Part shown: piece after piece, positions 1 through 6,802 of the stretch
Numbering within the stretch: position 1 is the first letter of the stretch
How the letters are laid out: each line of letters starts with the position of its first letter
Assembly: GCA_964551215.1 (NCBI GenBank)
Contig: CAZKBV010000008.1
Location: 1-33,951, forward strand
Source of the DNA: JAFLUQ01 sp964551215
GTDB taxonomy: Bacteria > Bacillota > Clostridia > UMGS1883
Direction: 5' to 3'
Length of the DNA stretch: 33,951 nt
Position numbers and translations under genes: made by a program
Notes under the pieces: model-generated
Seen by the model: the letters and a program-made list of their open reading frames with translations, nothing else
Told to the model about the DNA's origin: nothing
Database searches by the model: none

Positions 1-53
1 TATAACCTAAGCGCAGATGTCCCCCGCCTCTAAGGCGGCGGGGGACACTTCAG
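1..53 (+). repeat. Dispersed repeat, copy A
   Basis: Bases 1-42 are identical to 33898-33939, and a diverged copy lies at 358-412. The repeat begins TATAACCTA and contains a GC-rich hairpin with a TCTAA loop (arms about 19-28 and 34-46). This copy lies at the very edge of the window. The short length, hairpin and lack of coding capacity suit a REP/MITE-like element or a subterminal hairpin of an IS200/IS605-type element; the family cannot be settled from the sequence alone. Confidence 0.8.
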
Positions 54-159
54 GGTTTCAGTGGGAGTTATAATCTCCCACTGAAACCCTGAGGAGCTTA
101 CGCTCCCTGCGCCGGTTGCAATCTATCGCAAGCTCCACTCCTTGCAAGCAAAGTGGAGC
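19..159. other. Cluster of strong hairpins
   Basis: Four hairpins follow one another: the GC-rich repeat hairpin (19-46); a perfect 18-bp stem with a 7-nt loop (50-67 with 75-92); GGAGC-TTAC-GCTCC (93-106); and an 8-bp stem (132-139 with 152-159). No tract of T follows the long stem on either strand, so it is not a standard terminator. It could be a structured RNA, a non-autonomous mobile element end, or secondary structure inherited from a decayed element. It lies downstream of the antitoxin remnant when read on the minus strand. Confidence 0.7.
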
Positions 160-170
160 GTTGCTCCGAT

Positions 171-356
171 TTAAAAAATTCCGCCGTTCTCAATACGGTA
201 AACAAGTCTGTCCTTTTCACTCACAACTGCCTTTACAAACAGGTTAATTGCGGCGGAGGTATTAAGGCCTACACCGGCGCAGAAGTCGTCGAAAGCCGAC
301 TTATCTTTTTCGTCAACTAAAAATGTTAATTTCTTTAAATACGTTAATGTTATATA
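171..356 (-). pseudogene. Decayed RelB/DinJ-family antitoxin
   Basis: On the minus strand a 61-codon open frame ends at TAA (171-173). Its last 50 or so residues read like the RelB/DinJ ribbon-helix-helix antitoxins: a TFLVDEKDKSAF stretch followed by DDFCAGVGLNTSAAINLFVK and a VVSEKDR segment. In this family the N-terminus forms the DNA-binding strand and the C-terminus neutralises a RelE/YafQ toxin. No ATG, GTG or TTG codon lies in frame before the homology, and an in-frame stop sits at 357-359, at the edge of repeat copy B. The gene therefore seems to have lost its start, perhaps when the repeat inserted. No toxin gene follows. The alternative is an unrecognised non-standard start. Confidence 0.6.
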
Positions 357-357
357 T

Positions 358-412
358 TATAACCTACGCGCGGATGTTCCCGTTTCTAAGGCGACGGGTT
401 CCGTTTCAAGCA
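358..412 (+). repeat. Dispersed repeat, copy B (diverged)
   Basis: This is a diverged copy of the 1-42 repeat in the same orientation, again starting TATAACCTA and carrying the TCTAAGGCG core. After the hairpin it continues as GGGTTCC-GTTTCA, which matches the end of copy C (GGGTTCC-ATTTCA) better than copy A. It bounds the decayed antitoxin on its upstream side. Confidence 0.7.
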
Positions 413-474
413 AGCTTGCCGGAGAGCTTTCGATTTAAATGATGAAAAGCCTTAAAATATAATATTATAAGGTA

Positions 475-503
475 TTGCAAAACGGTAATATTTATGGTAA
501 AAT
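475..503 (+). promoter_or_regulatory. Sigma-A promoter for the GNAT gene
   Basis: TTGCAA at 475-480 and TAAAAT at 498-503 are separated by 17 bp, close to the sigma-A consensus. Transcription would start near 510, about 37 nt before the chosen ATG at 547. This rules out the longer reading frame that opens with TTG at 475, because that codon is the -35 box. Confidence 0.7.
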
Positions 504-546
504 ACAAATATATTTATTATATTCGCCCTGTTTCGGAGGTCAGGTT

Positions 547-1008
547 ATGCGTATTCGTCAAATGTATCCCACAGAAGCCAAAAGACTGGCAGAGCTTTTG
601 TATCTGTCCGTACATACCTTGTGCGTAGAGGACTACAGCCCTGAGGAGCTAAGAGCTTGGGCTCCGAAAAAAATGGACATGAAAAAATTCAACGCTTCTC
701 TTTTTATGAGCCGAAATTTGGTAATGGTTCACGACAGAACGATTGTGGGCTTCGTATGTATAGAGCGTGACGGGTACGTAAACCGCCTTTATGTCCATCC
801 GGACTTTGTCCGTCGGGGGATAGGCTCCGCTCTGCTGAAAACAGCCGAGGAGTGGGCAAAAAAGCGGGGAGTAAGCCGCATCCGCCTCGCCGCCAGCAAA
901 ACAGCCCTGAATTTCTACAAAAAGCAGGGCTATGTTCCCGTGGATGTGGAAGTGGTCAAAAAATCCGATGTGGTTTTCAACAACACAATTATGGAAAAAC
1001 GCCTGTAG
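547..1008 (+). CDS. GNAT-family N-acetyltransferase
   Basis: This 153-residue cytoplasmic protein belongs to the GCN5-related acetyltransferase superfamily, which moves an acetyl group from acetyl-CoA to an amine. The acetyl-CoA pyrophosphate loop is visible as RRGIGSALL (residues 89-97), preceded by the strand NRLYVHPDF and followed by the C-terminal ALNFYKKQGY motif typical of the fold. The ATG at 547 was chosen because GGAGGT (535-540) sits 6 nt upstream and a promoter occupies 475-503. The ung gene follows after 11 nt, so the two are probably co-transcribed. The substrate cannot be told from the sequence; small-molecule and ribosomal-protein acetylation are both possible. Confidence 0.85.
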   Translation: MRIRQMYPTEAKRLAELLYLSVHTLCVEDYSPEELRAWAPKKMDMKKFNASLFMSRNLVMVHDRTIVGFVCIERDGYVNRLYVHPDFVRRGIGSALLKTAEEWAKKRGVSRIRLAASKTALNFYKKQGYVPVDVEVVKKSDVVFNNTIMEKRL

Positions 1009-1019
1009 GAGGAAACAAA

Positions 1020-1694
1020 ATGGTAAATTTCGGCAACGACTGGGACGAAATTCTAAGCGGTGAGTTTGAGAAGGAGTACTATTTGAAGCTTCGGGCTTTC
1101 CTGAAGGAGGAATACTCCCGCTATGAAATTTATCCCAATATGTACGACCTTTTTTCCGCTTTGAAGGTCACCTCCTACAAGGGGACAAAGGTGGTAATCC
1201 TCGGGCAGGATCCCTATCACGAGCCGGGGCAGGCTCACGGAATGTCTTTTTCCGTAAAGCCCGGGGTTCAGATTCCTCCGTCTCTGCTTAATATGTATAA
1301 GGAACTGAGGGATTCCTTGGGCTGTTATATCCCAAACAACGGCTTTCTCATGCCTTGGGCGAAGCAGGGAGTGCTGCTTTTAAACGCGGTTCTCACAGTC
1401 CGCCGTGGGGAGGCAAATTCCCACAGGGGCATGGGCTGGGAAATCTTTACCGACAGGGTAATCGAACTGCTTAACGCGCGGCGGGATCCGGTGGTATTTC
1501 TGCTCTGGGGAAGCAACGCCCGAAAAAAGGCGGAAATTATTGATAAAGACAGGCATTTTGTCTTTGAAGCGGCGCACCCCAGCCCCCTTTCGGCAAACAG
1601 GGGATTCATGGGCTGCGGACATTTCAAAAAGGCAAACGAGGCGCTTATAAGCGTGCTTAAGTCGCCTATAGACTGGCAGATACCCAATATCTGA
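1020..1694 (+). CDS. ung: Uracil-DNA glycosylase (family 1)
   Basis: This 224-residue enzyme removes uracil from DNA and starts base-excision repair. The water-activating motif GQDPYH is at residues 62-67 (catalytic Asp64), the uracil-binding LLLNAVLTV segment is near 119-127, WGSNA is at 163-167, and the minor-groove loop HPSPLSANRGF starts at His186 (catalytic His). Length and motif order fit the Ung family exactly. The ATG at 1020 follows AGGAGG (1008-1013), which overlaps the stop of the GNAT gene, so translation is closely linked. A longer upstream frame overlaps the GNAT gene and has no support. Confidence 0.96.
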   Translation: MVNFGNDWDEILSGEFEKEYYLKLRAFLKEEYSRYEIYPNMYDLFSALKVTSYKGTKVVILGQDPYHEPGQAHGMSFSVKPGVQIPPSLLNMYKELRDSLGCYIPNNGFLMPWAKQGVLLLNAVLTVRRGEANSHRGMGWEIFTDRVIELLNARRDPVVFLLWGSNARKKAEIIDKDRHFVFEAAHPSPLSANRGFMGCGHFKKANEALISVLKSPIDWQIPNI

Positions 1695-1725
1695 TGAATA
1701 CGCCCTATCCTTTTTGCAAATACTA
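1695..1725 (+). promoter_or_regulatory. Sigma-G-like promoter for spoVAE
   Basis: TGAATA (1695-1700) and AATACTA (1719-1725) are separated by 18 bp. The known forespore sigma-G consensus is about TGAATA, 17-18 bp, CATACTA, so this matches the -35 fully and 6 of 7 bases of the -10. It begins at the end of ung and lies directly before spoVAE, whose Bacillus homologue is transcribed by sigma-G. Transcription would start near 1732, so the leader would be only about 15 nt and would begin at the AAGGAGG ribosome binding site. Confidence 0.6.
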
Positions 1726-1746
1726 CCCAAAAAGGAGGCAGTATTT

Positions 1747-2100
1747 ATGGACTATATAAAGGCGTTTATCGTGGGCGGACTTATCTGCGCGGTCGGGCAG
1801 ATTATTATCGACAAAACGAAGCTCACCGCGGCAAGGCTGCTTACGGGATGCGTGGTCGGGGGAGTGTTCCTTTCCCTGATAGGGGTATACAAGCCCTTGG
1901 AAAAATTCGCCGGAGCCGGAGCCACCGTTCCTCTGCCGGGCTTCGGACACGCCCTGTTTCAGGGCGTGAAAAAGGCCGTGGACGAGGACGGCTTCTTAGG
2001 CGTGTTTACCGGCGGACTTTCCGCCGCCGCGGGAGGAATTGCCGCCGTGGTGCTTTTCGCCGTAATCGCGGCAATTGTGTCCAAACCGAAAATGAAATAG
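1747..2100 (+). CDS. spoVAE: Stage V sporulation protein AE (SpoVAE)
   Basis: This 117-residue membrane protein closely follows the SpoVAE pattern: an N-terminal hydrophobic helix with the GGLICAVGQIIIDKTKLT motif, the signature FAGAGATVPLPGFG, an amphipathic middle, and a final hydrophobic helix (about residues 90-112) ending in KPKMK. SpoVA proteins form the channel that moves dipicolinic acid into the forespore and out at germination. The ATG at 1747 has AAGGAGG (1732-1738) at 8 nt. Its usual partners spoVAC and spoVAD are not in this window, so it is an orphan copy placed between ung and cysS. A sigma-G-like promoter lies immediately upstream. It marks the organism as a spore former, or a descendant of one. 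Confidence 0.9.
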   Translation: MDYIKAFIVGGLICAVGQIIIDKTKLTAARLLTGCVVGGVFLSLIGVYKPLEKFAGAGATVPLPGFGHALFQGVKKAVDEDGFLGVFTGGLSAAAGGIAAVVLFAVIAAIVSKPKMK

Positions 2101-2103
2101 CTT

Positions 2104-2129
2104 CCATTGAGGGGCCGTACCCTCAATGG
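2104..2129 (+). other. Perfect hairpin after spoVAE
   Basis: A perfect 10-bp stem (2104-2113 with 2120-2129) and 6-nt loop begin 3 nt after the spoVAE stop. No T tract follows, so it is at best a weak terminator. It could be a pause site, a 3' end protector, or a factor-dependent terminator that separates forespore expression of spoVAE from cysS. Confidence 0.45.
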
Positions 2130-2172
2130 GCGGGGGTTCCCATAGACAAAAAATTTTAAGGAGACTGATAAT

Positions 2173-3561
2173 ATGATAAAGCTTTACAACACCCTTACAA
2201 GACAGAAGGAGGAATTTAAGCCCATAACGGAGGGAGAGGTAAAAATGTACTCCTGCGGACCTACGGTGTACAATTATTTCCATTTGGGAAACGCGCGCCC
2301 GTTTATTGTATTCGACTGTTTGAGATGCTTTTTTGAATATATGGGATATAAGGTAACGTTTGTCCAGAATTTCACCGATGTGGACGACAAGCTTATAAAC
2401 AAGGCGAGGGAAGAGGGCTGCACCGTAAAGGAGATTGCCGACAAATACATAAAGGAATACTTTGTGGATTCCCACGGTCTTGGAATCAAGGAAGCCACCG
2501 TCCATCCCAGAGCTACGGAAAACATCGACGCCATAATCGAAACCGTCAAAACTCTCATTGAAAAGGGTCATGCCTACGAGGTCGGGGGAGATGTGTACTT
2601 TTCAACAAGGAGCTTTAAGGATTACGGAAAGCTCAGCCATCAGCCTTTGGAGGATTTGGAAAGCGGCGTCCGCAAGGATCCGGAGCAGGGCAAGCGCGAC
2701 CCTATGGATTTTGCCCTTTGGAAAAAGCGCAAGGGGGACGAGATAGGCTGGGAAAGCCCCTGGGGAATAGGCCGCCCGGGCTGGCATATTGAGTGCAGCG
2801 CTATGGCAAACCGCTATTTAGGCAAGACGATAGACATACACAGCGGCGGCTTTGATTTGATATTTCCTCACCACGAAAACGAAATAGCTCAGAGCGAGTG
2901 CGCCAACGACGCCCCGTTTGCCCATTACTGGCTCCACAACGGCTTTATAAACGTAAACAACGAGAAAATGTCAAAATCCTTGGGCAATTTCTTTACGGTA
3001 AGGGATATCGCCGCAAAATACGACTATGAGGTTATACGCTTCTTCATGCTTTCCGCCCATTACAGAAGCCCCATAAACTTCTGCGACGAGCTTATGGACG
3101 CGGCAAAGACCGGCCTTGCCAGACTATACAACTGCCTGAGCAATCTGGAGCATTTATCCAAATCCGCCGAAGGAGAAGCTGCGGACGAAGAAAAAAAGGC
3201 GGCAATGGACGGCTACAGGGAAAAATTTATCGCCGCAATGAGCGACGACTTAAATACCGCCGACGCGATTTCCGTCCTGTTCGAGGCGGTTAGGTACATC
3301 AATTCCGCCAAGGATATGAGCCTCGGCGATATAGAGCTTTGCCAAGGAACTCTTAAAGAGCTGGGCGGCGTGCTGGGGCTTCTTCAGAAGGAGGAAAGCT
3401 CCGACATAAGCGCCGAGGTAGAGGAGCTTATTGCCCTTCGCGCCGAAGCCAGAAAAAATAAGGACTGGGCTAAGTCCGACGAAATCCGCGATAAGCTTAA
3501 GGAAATGGGCGTTGTGCTGGAGGATACGCGCAGCGGCGTTAAGTGGCGCGTTGAAAAATAA
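2173..3561 (+). CDS. cysS: Cysteine--tRNA ligase
   Basis: This 462-residue class I aminoacyl-tRNA synthetase charges tRNA-Cys with cysteine in an ATP-dependent reaction. The HIGH-type motif is HLGN (37-40), the KMSKS motif is near residue 265, and zinc ligands are recognisable: Cys28 in YSCGPTVYN, the Cys in HIECSAM, and the HHENEIAQSE segment. The C-terminal DALR-like helical domain and RDKLKEMGVVLEDT ending are typical. Length is standard. The ATG follows AAGGAG (2158-2163). A strong terminator lies just downstream. The gene follows spoVAE by 72 nt and may be read from the GNAT promoter. Confidence 0.97.
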   Translation: MIKLYNTLTRQKEEFKPITEGEVKMYSCGPTVYNYFHLGNARPFIVFDCLRCFFEYMGYKVTFVQNFTDVDDKLINKAREEGCTVKEIADKYIKEYFVDSHGLGIKEATVHPRATENIDAIIETVKTLIEKGHAYEVGGDVYFSTRSFKDYGKLSHQPLEDLESGVRKDPEQGKRDPMDFALWKKRKGDEIGWESPWGIGRPGWHIECSAMANRYLGKTIDIHSGGFDLIFPHHENEIAQSECANDAPFAHYWLHNGFINVNNEKMSKSLGNFFTVRDIAAKYDYEVIRFFMLSAHYRSPINFCDELMDAAKTGLARLYNCLSNLEHLSKSAEGEAADEEKKAAMDGYREKFIAAMSDDLNTADAISVLFEAVRYINSAKDMSLGDIELCQGTLKELGGVLGLLQKEESSDISAEVEELIALRAEARKNKDWAKSDEIRDKLKEMGVVLEDTRSGVKWRVEK

Positions 3562-3586
3562 AGCGGCCCGTTAAAATAATGTGAAA

Positions 3587-3631
3587 AAAATCTCTTGAAA
3601 AGGGCTGTTCAGCCGTATATCAAGAGATTTT
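3587..3631 (+). terminator. Rho-independent terminator after cysS
   Basis: A 12-bp perfect stem (3587-3598 with 3620-3631) encloses a smaller GGCT/AGCC hairpin (3602-3613). The right arm ends in TTTT followed by ATTT. It starts about 25 nt after the cysS stop and insulates it from the polysaccharide operon. Because the stem has A runs on one side, it could also act on minus-strand transcripts. Confidence 0.8.
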
Positions 3632-3703
3632 ATTTCCCGTGATTTTTGATTGTGAGGCCCAAAGCAGACTCCGCGGAGCAAATGACGTTTTTTGAAAAAT
3701 ACA

Positions 3704-3732
3704 TTGACAAAAATCCATTTTTGTGATATCAT
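3704..3732 (+). promoter_or_regulatory. Main promoter of the polysaccharide operon
   Basis: A perfect -35 TTGACA (3704-3709), a 17-bp spacer and TATCAT (3727-3732) form a strong sigma-A promoter. Transcription would start near 3739, leaving a leader of about 77 nt before the flippase start at 3816. No obvious terminator was seen between this promoter and 21955, so it could drive all 15 genes. The leader has a minor ACATAT/ATATGT inverted repeat but no antitermination element that I recognise. Confidence 0.8.
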
Positions 3733-3815
3733 ATAACATATATAAACATTCATATGTGTATTTGCCCATGTCGGTGTTTACAGCCTTTGTTTTATACGGT
3801 AAGGAGATTATTGAT

Positions 3816-5351
3816 TTGGACGGCTCGCGTACGGTGAAAAGCATAAGGAACGCCCGGTGGGGAATAATTCTCCAGCTCAGCGGTCTTATTACAAAGTTTA
3901 TAACGAGAACGGTATTCGTCAGGATTCTCGGCATAGACTGTAATGGGCTTAACGGGCTGTTCACCGAGGTTATATCTATGATATCACTGGCGGAGATGGG
4001 CGTCGGAACGGCGATTGTATATAACCTTTACAAGCCTCTGGCCGAAAATGATACCGAAACGGTAAAGCGGCTGATGGGACTTTTTAAATCCGCTTACCGA
4101 ATTATCGGGATTTCCGTTTTTGTCATCGGGCTGGCGCTTACGCCGTTTATACATAAAATAATCAAGGACGTCCCCTTTGAAAGGGGTTATATAAGAATTG
4201 TATTTTTACTGTTTGTAGTTCAATCGGCGTCCTCATACTTTTTCGCGTATAAGCGTTCTCTTTTGAACGCCGACCAAAACAATTACGCGGTGTCTTTTGT
4301 TTCGTCGGTGTTTAATGTCTCCCTTATGATTCTCAGCATAGCGGCTCTTGTAATCACAAGAAATTATATTGTATATCTGGCGGTATGGATAATTAACACG
4401 CTCGCTTCAAATATCGCGATTTCCCGCTACGCGGATCGGCGGTACCCTTTTCTTAAGGAAAAGGCATCGGCGACGGCGGAGGAAAGGCGAAATGTGCTTG
4501 CGAACATAAAGCATATTTTTGTAGGCACTCTGTCCGGAAAAATAACCTCGTCAACGGACAATATACTCATATCTGTGCTTATAAGCACAAGACTTATAGG
4601 TATATACAGCAACTATTCCCTCGTTATGAATTCGATTGTGAACGTACTTCGTTCCGCGGCTGAGTCTGTGGCCGGAAGCATCGGAAATCTGATTGCCGTT
4701 GAGGAAGGAAGCCGTGTTGAAACGGTTTTCCGCCGTATTTCCTTTATGTTTTACGCGGCGGGGCTTGGAACGGCGGTGATTTTATACTGCGTCCTCACTC
4801 CGTTTGTGAAGCTGTGGATAGGGACCGAGAGCGTTATAGGCAACGGAGTTTTATTCATATGTGTCTTTAATATTTTTTGCTTTATAGCCAGAGAGCCGCT
4901 GTGGAAGTTCGTGACGGCTTCGGGAATGTTCGCGATGGATAAAAATATTTCTATTGCCGGCAGCGCGGCGAACCTTTTTGTTTCAATAATTTTCGGCAAG
5001 CTTTGGGGAATGGCGGGAATCTTTGTCGGCACCACCTGCACCCTTGTTATACAAATAGTTCTGAAGGTGATGCTTTTATACCGAGGCAGAATCGGAAGAA
5101 GCTGCAGGGGCTGTCTTTGGGGCTGGTTTAAGATAAGCGCTCTGACGGCGGCGGGAATGTTGCTGGCGGGCGCGATATGCTCCTTTATCGGCATGAAGTA
5201 TTTAATCGCGGAAATTGCCGTAAAGCTTGTCGTTTCGGCGGCCGTGGCGGCGGCGATAATTCTTGTTTTCTACGGAAGAAGCGAGGAAATGGCCTATTCG
5301 TTCGGATTTTTAAAAAGCATGATATCAAAACGAAGCATAAAAAGAGGGTGA
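3816..5351 (+). CDS. Wzx-type polysaccharide flippase (MATE/MOP fold)
   Basis: This 511-residue integral membrane protein has about 12-14 hydrophobic segments and the N-terminal pattern SIRNARWGIILQLSGLITKF then RTVFVRILGIDCNGLNGLF, typical of Gram-positive Wzx flippases. These proteins flip undecaprenyl-linked repeat units across the membrane. The start is a TTG at 3816, 9 nt after AAGGAG (3801-3806). The longer frame opening at 3723 begins inside the promoter and cannot be translated from that transcript; an ATG at 3768 has no ribosome binding site. It is the first gene of the operon, and its stop overlaps the ribosome binding site of the next gene. Confidence 0.88.
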   Translation: MDGSRTVKSIRNARWGIILQLSGLITKFITRTVFVRILGIDCNGLNGLFTEVISMISLAEMGVGTAIVYNLYKPLAENDTETVKRLMGLFKSAYRIIGISVFVIGLALTPFIHKIIKDVPFERGYIRIVFLLFVVQSASSYFFAYKRSLLNADQNNYAVSFVSSVFNVSLMILSIAALVITRNYIVYLAVWIINTLASNIAISRYADRRYPFLKEKASATAEERRNVLANIKHIFVGTLSGKITSSTDNILISVLISTRLIGIYSNYSLVMNSIVNVLRSAAESVAGSIGNLIAVEEGSRVETVFRRISFMFYAAGLGTAVILYCVLTPFVKLWIGTESVIGNGVLFICVFNIFCFIAREPLWKFVTASGMFAMDKNISIAGSAANLFVSIIFGKLWGMAGIFVGTTCTLVIQIVLKVMLLYRGRIGRSCRGCLWGWFKISALTAAGMLLAGAICSFIGMKYLIAEIAVKLVVSAAVAAAIILVFYGRSEEMAYSFGFLKSMISKRSIKRG

Positions 5352-5356
5352 TTTTT

Positions 5357-6802
5357 ATGTTAGATAAGAAAAAGGATAACGACCGTTTGAAAGCCGTGAA
5401 GCGGCGGGTGAGGTTTTGCCGCGATAAGGTTGAGGAACGGGTCGCCCGCATTGAGGAAGAAAATGAAATAAAGATGCCTGAGGACGTAAAGCTTTTTTCT
5501 TTGCGCACTCTTATCTTGGTTCTGATTCGTCGGTGGAAAAGCATCCTTGCAGTTATGCTGATAGGGGTGCTGATTGCGGGCGTGCTTATATACATACCCG
5601 AGCGTTTCACGGCTTCCACGGTAATGTCCATGAATTACGAGGAAAGCTCCAAGGGCAAGAACCCTAACGGCACCAGATTCAACCTTGCGGAGCTGCGTTC
5701 TTCAGAGGTGGCCGAAATGGCGCTGGAGCTGGCGGGTCTTGACGGCAAGGTAAGCCAAAGGGATATTATCGACGGACTCAGCATTTCAACATATGTAACC
5801 AAGGAAACGGAATATTATATCTGTTCATCATACCGCATTACCTTCAAAAAGCCCATTTTCGGCATGAACGGAGTTTCGGCGGAGGATATGCTGAAATTTA
5901 TCTGCAAGGCGTATAAGGAAAAATTTTATAATGACCATATTGTAACAGCCAAGGTGCTTGACAGCGAGGATATCAATTATGACGATATGGATTACAGCGA
6001 TATCAGCGCAAACTTTGATTTGGCGATAAGCCGGGCCGACAGATATCTGGAAATGAGGATAAATCAAGCCAGCTCCTTTATGAACGAGGAGGGTATGTCG
6101 TTTAAAACGCTGAGGAAGAAGGTTTCCAATCTAAAGGATTATGAGATTGACGCCTTTGATTCATATATATGGGAAAACGGCATAGCCAAGGACAAGATTT
6201 TTCAGCTTGATAAGCTGGCATATATAAATCATAATCTGGACTATGACAAGACCAAGGCGCAGCAGGGCAATCAGGTGAGGCTGGCAACCATTGACGAATA
6301 TAATCAGGCCATGACTTCGTCGATACTGATTCCTACCTATGATGATCAGTATGAATTTTATATGTCCCGCACAAAGACCGGTATTGATGACATAGCGAAA
6401 AAGGCGGATTCGCTTCTTGACGAAGAAAAAGAAATTGAATATACGATGGCTCTCAATTACGATAAAATAGTCAAGATGTGGAAGCCGCCGGTGCAGACCG
6501 AATATCAGACAGCGGATCGAATGGCGAAGGACATTGAAACCAAGCTGTCGGATTTGATGTACGAAATATCCGAGTTCGATAATACATATATGCGGCAAAA
6601 TACGAGAAATTACCTTACCTTTGAGTACGACAACAATTCGTTTATCCGTAAGCTGCATCCCAAGCGGCTGGCTTTGGTGGCGGTGATTATCTTTGTGCTT
6701 ATGTATATTTATTTTGTGGTTAAGAAGAAAAGAGAGCTGAAGCGGGCACTTGATAAGATTGTTTCTCACGAACAAAAGGAATGGCAGGTGAACGGAAAAT
6801 GA
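5357..6802 (+). CDS. Wzz-like chain-length determinant / polysaccharide co-polymerase
   Basis: This 481-residue protein has the co-polymerase layout: a charged cytoplasmic N-terminus (residues 1-50, probably helical or coiled coil), a first membrane helix (about 62-80), a large extracellular region (about 81-440) and a second helix near 440-460 followed by KKKRELKRALDK. After the first helix comes a Wzz-like stretch, FTASTVMSMNY, and NPNGTRFNLAELRSSEVAE. These proteins set the length of the polymer made by Wzy. There is no Walker motif, so it carries no tyrosine kinase. The ATG at 5357 follows GAGGGTG. It overlaps the next gene, a paralogue, by 4 nt (ATGA), so the two are probably translationally coupled and may form a hetero-oligomer. 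Family membership rests on topology and weak similarity. Confidence 0.72.
   Translation: MLDKKKDNDRLKAVKRRVRFCRDKVEERVARIEEENEIKMPEDVKLFSLRTLILVLIRRWKSILAVMLIGVLIAGVLIYIPERFTASTVMSMNYEESSKGKNPNGTRFNLAELRSSEVAEMALELAGLDGKVSQRDIIDGLSISTYVTKETEYYICSSYRITFKKPIFGMNGVSAEDMLKFICKAYKEKFYNDHIVTAKVLDSEDINYDDMDYSDISANFDLAISRADRYLEMRINQASSFMNEEGMSFKTLRKKVSNLKDYEIDAFDSYIWENGIAKDKIFQLDKLAYINHNLDYDKTKAQQGNQVRLATIDEYNQAMTSSILIPTYDDQYEFYMSRTKTGIDDIAKKADSLLDEEKEIEYTMALNYDKIVKMWKPPVQTEYQTADRMAKDIETKLSDLMYEISEFDNTYMRQNTRNYLTFEYDNNSFIRKLHPKRLALVAVIIFVLMYIYFVVKKKRELKRALDKIVSHEQKEWQVNGK

Noticed and set aside
50..92. Classic Rho-independent terminator
   Set aside because: The stem is strong, but neither side is followed by a T tract.
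475..546. Longer start (TTG at 475) for the acetyltransferase
   Set aside because: The codon is part of the -35 box of a good promoter, and the ATG at 547 has a proper ribosome binding site.
3723..3815. Longer N-terminus of the flippase
   Set aside because: The frame opens inside the promoter; the TTG at 3816 has AAGGAG at the right distance and matches family N-termini.
3739..3815. Antitermination RNA or ops/JUMPstart element before the polysaccharide operon
   Set aside because: I could not find a recognisable element; only a weak ACATAT/ATATGT inverted repeat is present.
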